Shown here: piece after piece, positions 22,266 to 33,749 of the stretch
Layout: every line of letters begins with the position of its first letter
How positions within the stretch are numbered: position 1 is the stretch's first letter
Origin: Kondoa malvinella
Lineage: Eukaryota; Basidiomycota; Agaricostilbomycetes; Agaricostilbales; Kondoaceae
Reading direction: 5' to 3'
Assembly (NCBI GenBank): GCA_039545315.1
Contig: BCIM01000008.1
Coordinates: 62,001-126,000, forward strand
DNA length: 64,000 nucleotides
Position numbers and translations under genes: made by a program
The notes under the pieces: generated by a model
The model's database searches: none
The model's input: the letters and a program-made list of their open reading frames with translations, nothing else
Told to the model about the DNA's origin: nothing

Positions 22266-22749
22266 CTACCCGAAGATCCAGCCATATCGTCGTTTGAACC
22301 ATATAGACCACGGCTCAGCCCTGTCCTCCGATGCTTGGAGATATTCTGGTGTATAGACGTACGGTGAGGTGGATGGCACAAAGTCGGCCCAATTCTTCTT
22401 ATTGAAAAGCGAGCGCTTTGTATAGAACACTTTGAATCGAGCAGCAGTTTCTCGAGACAATGGTGCCAATTGCAGACGGTAGTATATCGCAGTGCGCAGG
22501 CGTCCGTACTTGACATATTCGCCGGTCTTCGAAGCACCTTGAGTGATCATTGTCCGCACGATAAGCAACACTCACCACTGAATAAGCTTTTTGAAACCCC
22601 AGCGGCCCTTCTAACAATCTACGTCGAGGCAAGTCATCTCGACAAGCACCAGCTACAGATTTCGGAATCAGACGCTTCCTATACATGTGAAGCCGACTCA
22701 CTAGTCAATGAAGTCACTCGAAACTCGCCAAGAGCTTGGTTGGCCTCAT
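22266..22749 (-). CDS. Small basic protein of unknown function, possibly mitochondrial
   Basis: Three exons read in the minus direction: MRPTKLLASFE, then KRLIPKSVAGACRDDLPRRR up to GFQKAYSV, then GASKTGEYVKYGRLRTAIYY to a stop after RRYGWIFG (about 135 residues). Introns are 39 nt (donor gtgact) and 38 nt (donor gtgagt). It is strongly basic, without a membrane segment, and carries Trp/Tyr-rich C-terminal motifs (NKKNWADFVPSTSPYVY). This composition recalls mitochondrial ribosomal proteins of fungi, but that is only an impression and I cannot name a family. Confidence 0.55.
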
Positions 22750-23084
22750 GTAACAGATTCCATATGTTAGAAACCACATCTGCGCGCATTATTTTGCTAG
22801 GCAAATTAAGACTGAAGAGAGCCGAGCTGCGGCCCATCAAGATCGACTCACAGACCGAAGATAGAGGGCGCACGCACAATCGGATCGGACAACTGCTGTT
22901 AACCCGAAGCAGGCCATCTCTCCTCCAATTGGCCCAACCCACCGCAACGCCTGACTTGCGGTCCAGCACCACGATGCAAGGTGATTCGCTTGCCAGCATC
23001 CTTCTGACCATCCTGACTCCCCAATCTCGAGGCTTTTTAACATCCGAAACACCAAGGTCAGTTGCCGCCTTTACATGGCCTTCG

Positions 23085-24012
23085 TTAGCAGAAGCGTTGC
23101 AGGAACGCTGAGAGACATACGAGATAGTCTTGTATCGCTTGCATAGACTTCTCGTCGCCTGGGCGGAGTTGACGGTAGTCTAGCTTGTCGCTTTCAAGGC
23201 CACAGACTATCTTCTGCATTTTGCGCTGACCAGCGCAAAGTTCAGCCGGCCAACCGAGAGCTGACACATCTGGAGCCTTTGACTTGCGCGGCCATATCAG
23301 CGAATCCTGGACCAGAAGACACGCAATGCGTACTAGCACGAGTTCGAAATGGAGCATATCCTGCAAGCGGTTGCTTCCACTCGCAAAATAGTGCTGTTCT
23401 TCATTACCAGTGTGTTTGAAGCCGGCTTTGATCAGTCCGTTGATAGCAGCTGCGTTACTGCCAGCAACTTTGGCTGGCTTGGATGTCGGCTGTGTGCTCC
23501 AGTTCAAGCCAATTCACTTACCTACAATGACGTGAATCTTTTTCTCTCGGATGGATGGATGCTTCACTAGTGCCAGCCATAGCTTTGTTGCTATGCTTTG
23601 TCGATGCAAGGATGGCTGCACCATAATTACCAATTGTACGATGCTAGGAGCGCGATCAGATATCAGTTTGTTGTGCAAAGCAATGAATTTCGTACAAGGA
23701 TGGATTCAGAGTGATATGATACGGCATCAAACTTCCCAGTCCCACGGGCTTGCCGTCAATGGTGGCAGCTAGAACAGGAAAGCCGAGGCTCTTTATTTGC
23801 TGCTGGTCCTCTGGACAAAACAGAGCGTTCATTGAAGCCACTGCAGGCCCTTTGATGTCTGGTCGCTTTGCCTCGCAAGCGTCGTACATCAGGTCACAAT
23901 CCGTTTCATCGGAATCTTCTTTCAAGGCAGTCGCGAGCGCAAAAATGAGCGACTCTAATGCTGCTGGAAAAGCTGTAGACTTACCGACAGGTCGAATAGT
24001 AATATTGTCCAT
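23085..24012 (-). CDS. GNAT-family N-acetyltransferase-like protein
   Basis: Starts MDNITIRPVGKSTAF, a typical GNAT first strand. The order continues with a helical region (ALESLIFALATALKEDSDE), FPVLAATIDGKPVGLGSLMPY (central strands; the VGLGSL turn is characteristic), and after splicing a segment SIATKLWLALVKHPSIREKKIHVIV, where the acetyl-CoA loop would sit, then SNAAAINGLIKAGFKHTGN, the usual N-A-A...L..GF.. signature. The pyrophosphate loop (Q/R-x-x-G-x-G/A) is degenerate as I read it (HRQSIATK), so an exon border may be misplaced or activity altered. The substrate is unknown. The final exon runs to 23085 without further motifs. Confidence 0.68.
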
Positions 24013-24628
24013 GGTCAAGTGTGGAGAGGCCACCGATTGCGCGATGGCTTTTTTTCACCTGCATGGCTGCGCAGAGTCAGATGCTGTACCGTCAGCCGTA
24101 CCTTGCTATGCAGGACGGACCAAAGCAGTGTCGCGAAAGAGATCCTGTCGGATATACGGCAATGCACTGCGTTGTGAACACGAAGCACTGCAGAAGCAGG
24201 TAAATACCGGCGTTGTGGTGGAATCATCAGAGCTACCAAGGATGCAGAGCGAGTAAGATGGAGAGCCACAGTATTCGGAACACGAGAGAGAGAGAGTACG
24301 ATGCCGCAAACGAGCGCGAAACCGGAGTCTAGCACAGCAAGATGGCAAACATGAAGTACAGCAGATCTTGAACGCTCTAAACACAGTCTTGCTGTCTTCT
24401 GTGCGTAATCTTCACGCCAGCACGGTCGACTCGACCTCTTGACTTTAAAGCAACTTGCTTCTCTTCTCAAGCCAGCGACGACGCGATTCAGACATGACGT
24501 TCTGTTTGCGAGACTAGCGACATGGATACTATACCGGGGCTGGTACAAGTACGCTGGCCAGAGCGAAAACACAGAAATAAGCCGGCTGCTTGTTGCATAA
24601 AAACGAGCTTGCAGTGACTATTTAGTTG
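24013..24628. other. Intergenic region, no gene seen
   Basis: Upstream of the GNAT gene and downstream of the RnpA-like gene. It holds a 185-codon minus frame (24015-24572) overlapped by plus frames of similar length. None shows domain features, so I regard them as chance openings. Confidence 0.4.
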
Positions 24629-25338
24629 TTACATATCGTCTATTGTATGGGTCTCTATAGTGTACAATGGAATGCCTTGGGTTTCCTTATCAGCTTGCCC
24701 GTCCTGCTCTCTCGTTGCAGCTTCTTCAATGCGCAAATTTTCGCCCAATTTCTGTTACAGGGTTTCAGCTAAGGAAAAGATGATACCCAGGCAGAGCATA
24801 CCTTGCTCTCTACCAAAGCTTCCTCGACCTGCTTCGACAACTCGGCTTCGTCCGCCAGCAACATTGTCTTGAGCGGATGGACGACATAGTAGTGACCTGG
24901 CAACAACCAATGCTTGGGCGATTCCCTCCCAGCGTCAGGCTGTACTGCTCCACCCCTCTGCACACATCGTCTCACTATCGCCCGAAATCGCTTGCGGAAT
25001 TGCCCTCGAATCACCGCAGATTTGTGAATGCGCTTCTTTGACGTGATGACTGTGAGCCGCATAACATAGGGTCGATCCCGTATCAGGCGTTCGAGTACTC
25101 TTCGCTCTTCGCGTGTCAATTGAGAGTCTTTAAGCTTTACTTCAGCCAGAGTTGGAGGAATGTTTGGCACTTCTTTCATAGTTGAGGCCTGCTTCGGCGG
25201 GNAAGGGTTGAAGGGCAATTGAGAAGGCCTATAAGAGTGGTTCGGAAAGGCTACGAGAGTGAATAGAGGCTTGACGCATGTAATGGCAGGACCTTGGGCT
25301 CGCTGCTGGACGAAATGCGTTTTGGCCGCGTTCGCCAT
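24629..25338 (-). CDS. RnpA-like (bacterial RNase P protein fold) protein, probably mitochondrial
   Basis: Starts MANAAKTHFVQQRAQG (the earlier open codons begin with GTG). The N-terminal 60 residues are rich in basic and hydroxylated residues and could target mitochondria. The core reads RPYVMRLTVITSKKRIHKSA-VIRGQFRKRFRAIVRRCVQR, which follows the pattern of bacterial RnpA: a beta strand ending in S-K-K, then xKAVxRNxxKRxxRE/RR. HYYVVHPLKTMLLADEAELSKQVEEAL matches the final strand and helix of that fold. One intron (50 nt, donor gtatgc) leads to a tail ending YTIETHTIDDM-stop. A single ambiguous base sits at 25202. Known fungal mitochondrial RNase P uses Rpm2 or other proteins, so the role (RNase P, ribosome) is open. 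Confidence 0.6.
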
Positions 25339-25742
25339 GCCTTCAAAGCGGCTTGACCAGAGCACAGGTAGGTCTATCCGATGATCTCGTATAGCAGGAT
25401 TGAGTGTAAGAGCTTTAAACTAATATGATGCGTTGGCACATGACACAAAAAGGGTTCGGGAGACAAGAAACGGACGCTCAGTCGACAGGAAGCTTTAGGC
25501 CATTGGGCAGGGTGAAAGACCTTGGGACTCGACATTGTCTCATCGTTGATGTTCAGGCAAACATTTTAGCTGAACTGGTGGCTCGTGCTGGACAAGAGGG
25601 CAAGGTGCCTAAAGGTGAAGCCATGGTGAAAGCACCCAAAGCGAATAGTGCATGACACGAAACAATCTCATACATTATCACAAACGTGTATGCAACACGT
25701 CCGAAAACCCTTTGAACGATGCGCCCGATGCTATAGAACAGC
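25339..25742. other. Intergenic region
   Basis: Between the start of the RnpA-like gene and the stop of the MFS gene. It contains a 76-codon plus frame (25425-25655) without recognisable features. Nothing else seen. Confidence 0.4.
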
Positions 25743-27782
25743 TCACAAGAATTGTCTAATGTCCTTCAACCCAAACGAGGCAAGCACACAAATTCCACCG
25801 AAAGCGATTGACATCCAGTAGGGGTACTTGTACGCTTCGACGAAACTGTCTTGGGTAATGTCGATGATAAAGTCGAACGTCGCGTCCGTTCGTTGAATGA
25901 CACCTGTGCCGTTTGCAATAAAGTCTCGTAGAGCTGGGTACTTGGCTTGCGCACCGAGGGTGAGCATGGTGGTGATTGCTGGCGGTTCGAAAGAAATGCC
26001 GGCGATGGCGACTTGAATACCTCTTTCTTCGAGAGCGGCCAGAAGCTTGGGGTAGAAGATGTTGTAGTAGGCGGAGAAACCAATGGCACCGCCAAGGTAT
26101 CGAACAGCCAAGGTGATTGCAGTAATGGTACCAATCAGTTCAGGCGGGCAGACGATTTGAGCAATGATGGAAGCTGGAATAATGACTGCACCAACACCGA
26201 AAGATGCGATAGTGACGATGGCGTAGACGGCGCCAAGGTTGTCTCGGTCAGCTAGCGACATAAGACCAGTACCGGCAGTCATGAGCGAGCAGGCGACAAT
26301 CATGAGGATCGTGGTGCGGCCTTTAATGATTGGGATGGAAATGAGTGCGATTGCAGCACCACCGATGATGCCGAAACCGATTGGAAGGGATCTGATACCA
26401 ACTTTGAGTGGGTCGTCACCTGAATTATGCGTTAGCAAAGGCCAATCACTTTGCATAGCAGCATCTTACCGTATTGGTTGTAAATCTGGGTTGGCCAGAA
26501 GAGGAGGAGAACAAAGAAGTTCCCGCCGCTGAAGAAGGTGATGAGCAGGATGCAAATCATTGTTCGCTTCGCCCTGCTGAATAGGCCTTTGGGGACCATT
26601 GGGTACTTGGCGAATTTGACCTCCCAAACGAAGAAAGCGATGATGATTGCGAAGCCGACAGCGAAAGGTACGAGGACGTGTGCGCTAGTCCATTCGTACT
26701 GTAAGGAGCGTTCAGCTGGACACCTTGAGGCTCAAACTAATCAGTACATACCTGAACAGCTCCCCATTGCAGGCCCATCATAAAGAGCGTAACACCGAAA
26801 GTACTCAGAATACCTCCGACGTAGTCAACTTCCCGCAAGACCTTCTTCTTATCGATCTTTCTGTGCTTGGCTGGATCATCGTACAAGAAGACAACGAAGA
26901 GTAGACCGAGGAAGTTCCAAACGCAGATGGGAATGCCAACGTAACGCCAGTCTGAAGCTTCAGCAATGAGTTGAGCCCATAGCACGGACGGGCAAAAGGG
27001 CAAAATGGTGAAAACGACAAGGCCAACGTAGGTTCCGCGCTTCTTGACAGGGACCAATTCGGCAGTACCAGCGAGGGCGATCAGTTCATTGAGACCAGCG
27101 CCAAGACCCGCAAGGACCATGCCACCTAGAAACAAACGGCTCAGCAAATCTCTCCGATTATGAAGAAGCAAAACATACCGATGGCAACGTTCATCTGGTT
27201 TGCCGTCACTGTGACAATAGGCCCAATCACCAGCAGCACTTGTCCGATAGCCGCCACAACCTTCCTTCCTAACAGATCCGAGAGTGCACCGACGAAAGGA
27301 CAAAGAGCGGCATTGGGAATCAAGTAACCGATGATGAGCCAGATGTATCTGTCGTAACCACCGATGTCGTTGTAAACTGCTGAAATCAGTACTGTAACCA
27401 AAAACCAGTTCCAACAGACTTACTCAAGGGGAAAACTCCTCCTAGCAAGTATAGAGGGATTTGCGAACCGACCCAAAGGAAAGACATGGCGGCCAGCGAA
27501 TTGAAGAGTTTCCATGACATCTGCAAAGACAATGCATGTGAGGACATGGCAACCAAAAGTGCGTCTAGGACATACGTGATGATGAACCCAAGGATTGTTG
27601 TCATCATCGTAGGCAATCTCTTGAGCTGTCTCCTTGTTGCGGTCCATAGCGTAGCCTGGCGCCGCGGAATTCTCTAAAGACTGGACAAAGCCACCTTTGT
27701 CGCTGCCGGCTTCATGCTGCGAGTGTGTTGATTCGACATCGTGATGGGGATGTGGCTTCTCAGTTTCCACTGTTTGAGACAT
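25743..27782 (-). CDS. MFS transporter, TRI12/siderophore-exporter type
   Basis: About 580 residues, 14 predicted membrane helices, five or six exons. The start at MSQTVETEKPHPHHD gives a hydrophilic cytosolic leader. Diagnostic blocks: WVGSQIPLYLLGGVFP, YIWLIIGYLIPNAALCPFVG-ALSDLLGRKVVA (the loop 2-3 motif G-x-L-x-D-x-x-GRR equivalent), GLGAGLNELIALAGTAELVP-VKKRGTYVG (characteristic of the TRI12 family), and FFSGGNFFVLLLFWP. The family contains drug, toxin and siderophore pumps of the fungal plasma membrane. No biosynthetic cluster surrounds it, so the substrate is open. Three AAAGTCGCC copies lie just upstream. Confidence 0.87.
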
Positions 27783-28538
27783 GGTGGCCAATTGCTACTG
27801 GGCAAGAAGCAGGTAGAAAGAAGAAGAAAGGTCGTCGACTGCGGAGAACAGGGTGTGGAGGGTTGTGGTGCCCTGAGTCCCGCCTGAAAAAAAGTCGCCA
27901 AACAAGGGAATTCGGTTACGGTCGACAGTGCCCAAAACCGGTGCATGTGAGCAGAAGAGGGCCTGGAAAGTGTTGATTTCCATCGATTGCGGAGACAGAT
28001 TTGGTGCCCCTTGACAAACAAAAGTCGCCAAGAGAGGGCGATCAGTTACCCGCAAAAAAGTCGCCTGATAAGCGAAGCATGTGATTGTTTGCGGCAGCCC
28101 AATTCACGCTCCTCTACTACAGGGCTCACCTGTTGGCCTACAATAGCAGCATCAGCTCGTTGGCTTCATATAGATTGCGATCCGCGTACCTTTTCGATCT
28201 GAAATGAGACGGTTTGGAAGATTTCTATGGCAAAGGCAAGTCGGACGCGTGCGCCGACGCGCTGTTCAGCTATTACGATCATCTGTGCAGTCAGCACTTC
28301 TACGGCGTCAGTATCACAGACATATCGAGTCACGAGAAGGAACATGATTTGGATTTTTGAAGCTGTAAGATAGTAGCGCTTCGTTCAAGCGAGCCGGATC
28401 TTGCACATGGCAGGCGGACACAGCTGGGCGTATGCTGTTGGACTGGATGTGAGGCGACTTGCCTAAGAGAAGGAGGTACAATAGCGGCTTCCAAGCTCTG
28501 ATAGTACAGCTCGCCAGCTGACTCGGGTAGTGATGTTC
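27783..28538. promoter_or_regulatory. Promoter region of the MFS pump
   Basis: Non-coding by inspection. It holds three plus-strand copies of AAAGTCGCC (27891-27899, 28021-28029, 28057-28065); the first two are embedded in a longer degenerate repeat that begins ggtgccc and ends aggg. Read toward the MFS gene the motif is GGCGACTTT. Confidence 0.45.
27891..28065 (+). repeat. Three copies of a GGCGACTTT/AAAGTCGCC motif
   Basis: Exact nonamers at 27891, 28021 and 28057, each preceded by a further run of A. Flanks of the first two are similar (ggtgccc...tga...aaaagtcgccaa...aggg). A fourth exact copy occurs in another intergenic region at 54462-54470. Confidence 0.6.
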
Positions 28539-28847
28539 TCACCGACAGAGATTTGCTACATCGATTCCAGCGGGCGAGCGAGCGGCATAATCAGATACAA
28601 CTTGCGCAGCCATATTCTGGCACTGAGACGAGCAAAGCAGCTGGAAGACAATCGCAGCAAAGATGACGAAGCTTTCGCTTGACAAGGTAGACTTTGGCGT
28701 AGACCTGTACTCATACCAGCGAGACAATATTGCCCAGAGCACAGCCTGAAAGAAGAGCACCAACGAGGAAGAACACAGCAGGAGCGAGCTGAAGGAAATG
28801 ACAAAAGCATAGTAAGATGGTACACCGTCACGATGATAATCTGTCAT
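28539..28847 (-). CDS. Possible small membrane protein
   Basis: An open frame starting MTDYHRDGVPSYYAFVIS encodes two hydrophobic stretches (VISFSSLLLCSSSLVLFF and SFVIFAAIVFQLLCSS) and ends LCR-stop, about 102 residues with no intron. It starts 41 bp after the stop of the tubby-like gene on the same strand, so it could instead be an unspliced 3' UTR. A competing frame (28556-28831) overlaps it. No family recognised. Confidence 0.25.
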   Translation of the reverse strand: MTDYHRDGVPSYYAFVISFSSLLLCSSSLVLFFQAVLWAILSRWYEYRSTPKSTLSSESFVIFAAIVFQLLCSSQCQNMAAQVVSDYAARSPAGIDVANLCR

Positions 28848-28888
28848 ATTCAATTGCTTAACGGTGTTACGAGCGAACAAGTATGCAC

Positions 28889-29532
28889 TCACGCAGTCGA
28901 TGCCTCTGAAAGACCGCTCCACATTTTTCGTCGCTCATTGTTATGAGCTGCGTACAGGAGCGCGCAGGCGAGCATCATATCGAGCGTCTCATTTGACTGT
29001 CCGGCTGAGAAGAACGTCTCTTGAGTCTTGTTGGGAATATCGATGGAGCTTTTGCGAAAAGATGGGTTATACACATTGACGAGCCGCCGACACGTCATGA
29101 GGCAGTTGCTTTGTGTTCCTGTGGCAGTGCAATCGAAAACCTATTGCTCGTTGGCACAGAGCTTTCACAGAAGAGGCTAGACTTACTTTCACTCGTGAAT
29201 TCCACCCTTGTGCTATAATGTAAGGTTCGTCTTGGTACTCGACGTAGCGCTTCCTGTGCAAATCACTGAGCAACAACATCAGCGAATTAGCTACTCTACA
29301 CTCACGATGACAGCACGCTCTTCCTCAATAGCAGATCACTGATCCTCGTCTGCCCTTGCTCGGCGAGCCTGACACGGCTCCTGTCCCACGCAGCTATAAC
29401 AGAGCCATTCTCTCCTCTGACAAGAGCATAATCATGCTTGGACAGCTTCTGCAAGGTGTACAACACTTGGCCGCTACCGTCTTGCTGGAAAACGATAGAT
29501 TCTTTGCTTCGTGTTACGCGAATCTTGACCAT
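28889..29532 (-). CDS. Tubby/LURP-like (DUF6593-type) protein
   Basis: Three or four exons, about 170 residues. MVKIRVTRSKESIVFQQDG is followed by alternating beta strands (VLYTLQKLSKHDYALVRG, GSVIAAWDRSRVRLAEQG, RKRYVEYQDEPYIIAQGWNS), the antiparallel pattern of tubby C-terminal/LURP proteins expanded in basidiomycetes as DUF6593. The region after QGWNSRVK (FDCTATGTQSNCLMTC) supplies the last strands and a hydrophobic helix DMMLACALLYAAH. Function is unknown in the family; membrane-lipid association is inferred from the fold. The splice after SVLSS (donor gtgagt, 42-nt intron) restores continuity. Confidence 0.55.
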
Positions 29533-29861
29533 GATTGTGAACGAGGCAGGGGCCAAGGGAGAGGGAAGGAGAGCAGAGCAGGACCATGCCAGCAACGGCC
29601 TAAACAGACTAACGGAGATGAAAGAGTGGAAGCTACAAGACTTTCTTTCGGGACACGGCCTGTACAATACAGAGACGGCACACGCAGTGGAGTAGCAGCA
29701 CCAGAGCGTCGCAGGACAAGTATATAAGTGTTCGGAAATACACAGTAGAGGAGTCGCGGTAAAGAGCAACGAGCGGAATATCGTCAAGTAAGCAAACCAT
29801 GTAGAGTCAAGCACATGGAAGAATGGAGCAATACATAGGCTACCTGCTTGGCTACTGCAAT
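29533..29861. other. Intergenic region
   Basis: Short gap between the tubby-like gene start and the GYF gene stop. No gene or repeat seen. Confidence 0.4.
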
Positions 29862-32800
29862 CTACTTTGCTCCCCTTTGCTTCTTGCTCTTGATTTGGGT
29901 AAACATTGTATCTTCCTTCTTGGGTTGCGATCTTAGCGCATCAGCTGCTGTCCGAGCGAATGGTGTTGCTGGCGGAACGGTCGGTTGTTTGCCTTTAGTC
30001 GGTAGACCTGCGTCTGCTTTTCGCTTCAGTGCAAATTGTTCGGCGAATCGACGGCCGTCGAGCGTAGAAGAATTGGCGTAGACTGCGTCTGATATAATCT
30101 CCATAGTGGCAGAGTCTGGGTTGACTGGGAAGGAGAGTAGCATGCTGATGAATTCGTCGACTGCAAGATCACATTCGCTAAACTTTGCGACATGCAAAGG
30201 TCAGAGAGAGACTTACTGTTGACAGTCAGACCTTGCAGGTTGGTCTTTGTCCAGCTCATGAACTCAGCAGAGGGCTTTGGTGCATCGAGTGTAGCAGGAA
30301 GAGCTGATGTTGCCTTTTGTGCAGCGGTAGGCTTGCTAGACGGTGCCGGTGTCGAGACTGCGCTTCGCTGAACAGTCGTTGCTGGCTTGAGAGCGGCAGA
30401 CATAGTAGCACCTGGTATACTTCGAGGTCCGCTTGCTACAGTAGGTGCGGCAGCGCGAGGTGGAGGAGAAGAGACAGGAGCTGTTGCCTTGCCACCAGCA
30501 CCGATTGTAGACCAAGGACCATCATTCGGCTAAGATCTCGTCAGACTAGCTAATTTCATCACAGAGTGAGTCGTACCTTTGTAGCAGAGTGACCCGCCAT
30601 GTTCGCATAACCTCTGGTTGTACCAGCCTGAGCCTGAGCCTGTTTCAACGCAGCAGCCTTCTTTTGACGAGCTTCTTCCTCTTGGATGTCTTTCAAAGTT
30701 TTCTTTCCGCTGTCGTCGCTTTTCTGCCAACCCTTGCTTTGCGGCGCAGGCGTGGCGGTTTTCGCACCCCAACTTGAACCGGCAGGCAAAGTGTCTGCCT
30801 GCTCAGCTGCCAATTTCGCTGCGACTTCTGCTTCCTTCGCTGCTTGAGCCAGACGCTGCTTCTTTTCGATTGCCTTTCTGTTTTCTTCTACTTTGGCTTC
30901 GCGTTCTTGGATCTCGCGCAGAGATGGACCAGAAGATGCGGAAGGAGTGTCTTCTTTCTGAGCAGCCCAAGGAGCAGCTTTCGAGGTTGCTGATTGAGTA
31001 GGGACATGAGACGCGAAGGTGTCATAAGATCCGGATTCAGCAGCTTTCGCTTGCTCTTGCTGCTTTGCGTGATCGGCTTGAGAAATAGTGGCCACTTTAC
31101 TCTTCCTCTTCTCTTTCTCTACTGGAGCAGGTGTTGAAGCGACTTTCTCGGCTTTGGACTTGTGCGAGACTTCCGTAAACGGCTTTGATTCGCTCGCCGC
31201 AGGAGCAAGAGCAGAGGGCGGTCTAGGTGCGGGCGTAGATTGCTCTTCCACCTTCTCCGGTACGATAGGCGAGACTGGAACAGAATCGACGGGCGTACCA
31301 ATGGGTTTCGGTTGAGGTGTCGAATCCATGCGCAATTCAGCAAGCAGAGGTCTAGTCTCTTCTTGTACTTGCTGTTCTTGCCAGACTGGAGGAGTAGCTC
31401 CTCTGCCCCAAGCATTCTGCGTTTCTTGTACAGGCGACGACATGGCGGGAGCAAAACCAAACCCGCTCACTGAAGACTGTCGTGAAGTCTGTTGCGCTTC
31501 CGACACACCGAATGACATCTGAGGCGATGGAATAGCTGGCTGAGAGTGATGTTGAGGTTGTTGCCAAGGTTGATGCTGAGGATGAATTGGCATTCCCCAT
31601 GGATCCAGCGGAGTGTGCGTTTGGGGTTGCTGAGGTTGGTGGTACTGTTGAGGCATGGCAGCTGAAATCGGTAGAGCTGCAGCAGAGGCGGAAAAGAAGG
31701 GATCATAATTGTTGCTGAATTGCCGGGAGTTGACTTGAGGCGATTCTCGATGAGCTGGATGACCTTGTGCCTGTGCTAGCAGAGCATTCAGACTCTGTTG
31801 CTGCATGTATTCGGATGTCGGCTGTTGCTGTTGCCAAGGTCCAGACAACGATCTTCGTAATTCGTCTGAGCGAGGTGCAAATTGCGGACGATCAGGTACG
31901 AGGAAAGGATGTACACGTTCGCATAGTCGGAGGATGAGCTGATCTAGAGGTTCGAAAGGTCCGGCGGAGTGAAGCTTCTTGACTAATAGATCGCCTGTGA
32001 AATAGCCGCTGCTGAACCATCCATGCATTTGGCTCGCCAAGAAAGGCCCTGCCGATTCCAAGCTCAATTAGCTATTCCACACTGAGCTGTATGACCAAGG
32101 ACCGACCCTGAATCTTTCCACTGGGATCGGTATAGATCCACTGGACATTTTCCGGTTCGATCTCTGGCGCAGCAGGTTTGGCCAACCCAGGCGGAGTAGC
32201 CAAACTAGGGGTCACGCCCCTAGTCTGTACTGGACTTCTTCTCGACAGCAGAGGATCCTCTTGCAAGCCAATGACCGATTTTGGTAGTTCCGGAATCTCG
32301 TCATCCGCCAGTAACGTAGAGAGGGAGATACGTTCCGGTTCAGGAGCCATTGAAGATCTCCGACTATCTTGAGTGGTCGATGGAAGTTGAGCAGATGCAG
32401 GAAATGCAGATCTGGTCGAAGCAGTCTTCTCGGATGTTGGTTTAGGCAAAGAATCGTCGAGGGCTTCTTCTTCCGAATCCCAACTCATGGGTGGTGAGTC
32501 TGTGCCGATGTTTGGTTCGTTCAGATGAGATTGATGGATTCCATTGGCCTACCATAAATTAGGGCTATGCGGTCAGTCGAGAACAAAGGGAAATACCTTT
32601 CGCTCAGCGGGAGCATCAGCCCTACGCCAGCTATTTGCCTCATCAGCTCTGTGTGCAGGAGGCTTGTAGCTGTCCACCACCGGTGCTTCTCGCAGCGGAT
32701 CACCCAAAGCGAGATTCGACACCTTCTTGTTTAAATATCGCGTAGGTGTCTCATCCATAGCAGCAGAGATGGACTGCTCAGGTCGATGTCTTCTGCTGTA

Positions 32801-33439
32801 CGGCGGACTAATCTCTTGACCTGGTCCAGCCTGACCGCTTCCGCCTAAACCGCTCAGCACCCCGCCTTGAATGCTCAAACTCCCTCTTTCACTCCTTGAC
32901 GCTCTACCCGCTGATCTAGGATGTTCACTGCCTCTTCCGTTAGGCAGACCACGAGCATAACGATAATCCGCAGCGGCCCTATCGCCCATCGAGACTTCGC
33001 TATTGAGTGATCCGCCTGCATAAAGCTTCTCTTCCTCTGCATCGTAAGGCTGTAAAGCAACAGGTGGTCGAGGTTGAGATGAAACAACGCCAGCTTCTGG
33101 ATCAGTCATGATGGAAGCTAGTTCCCCAGGTAAATCGTAGGTGCGTTCTTTCGACCACAGTGAGAGCATGAGGCTTCGTGAATAGACGAAAGGTTTCTGT
33201 GGATTCGTTGGAGCCTCTTCTTCCTGCTGTTCAGACTCTTCTTGCGGCATAGGCTGAGCAGCAAAGGATGCAGAGGGTGTCCGACGTGAAGTGTACGATG
33301 CACCACCAGCAGCTGAGCGTCCGTTGACCATAGTATGACCATTGTTGGCTGAATTCTGCCTTGAATGTCTGCCTTGCGACAGATCTCTGCTTGGAGGCGT
33401 GTTCTTCAAGAAGGAAAATGCTTGATTTGACGAAGTCAT
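29862..33439 (-). CDS. GYF-domain protein (Smy2/GIGYF-like)
   Basis: About 1,070 residues. Starts MTSSNQAFSFLKNTPPS, then FVYSRSLMLSLWSKER, a motif similar to the eIF4E/4EHP-binding YSxxxLL-type element seen in this family. The GYF domain straddles an intron: NVQWIYTDPSGKIQG then PFLASQMHGWFSSGYFTGDLLVKK; W-x-Y...GPF...M..W...GYF is the proline-motif binding signature. Downstream are Gln/Pro-rich and charged coiled regions (REIQEREAKVEENRKAIEKK), and a C-terminal SWTKTNLQGLTVNSK ... VDEFISMLLSFP helical block ending TQIKSKKQRGAK. Family members act in translational repression, mRNA decay or ER-Golgi traffic in the cytoplasm. Confidence 0.88.
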
Positions 33440-33749
33440 GGCAATGCAAAGAGGAAATGCGAGGTGAATTCTGTTGAATGAGGTGTCAGTGTCAGTCCGA
33501 ATTGTCCAACTTGAGACGCACTGCTGGGTTGGCTGCTAGAGGATCTAAAGGAAATGCTGTGTGTTAAACGAGAATCTTCACTCGAATCTCTTGAGCGAAG
33601 CACGGGCCACATGAAATTACAGTTTGTAACCTTTAATCGACACACTGCCTCGAGCTGAAGGCAGCACGGTATGGACAGTACAAGACCACAGCAATTAGCT
33701 CATGTCATTTTTTTTTGTTCAATATACCCATATATGCCTTTGCATTTGA

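Noticed and set aside
22470..23111. 213-codon plus-strand frame
   Set aside because: Lies antisense to the three-exon basic protein and the GNAT 3' end; composition and lack of motifs mark it as a shadow.
24015..24572. 185-codon minus-strand frame
   Set aside because: No domain, Arg/Ser/Leu-rich in the way of antisense frames, overlapped by equally long plus frames.
25743..27782. Idea that the MFS pump, GNAT and P450 form a secondary-metabolite cluster
   Set aside because: They are separated by housekeeping genes and no NRPS, PKS, terpene or other backbone enzyme is present.
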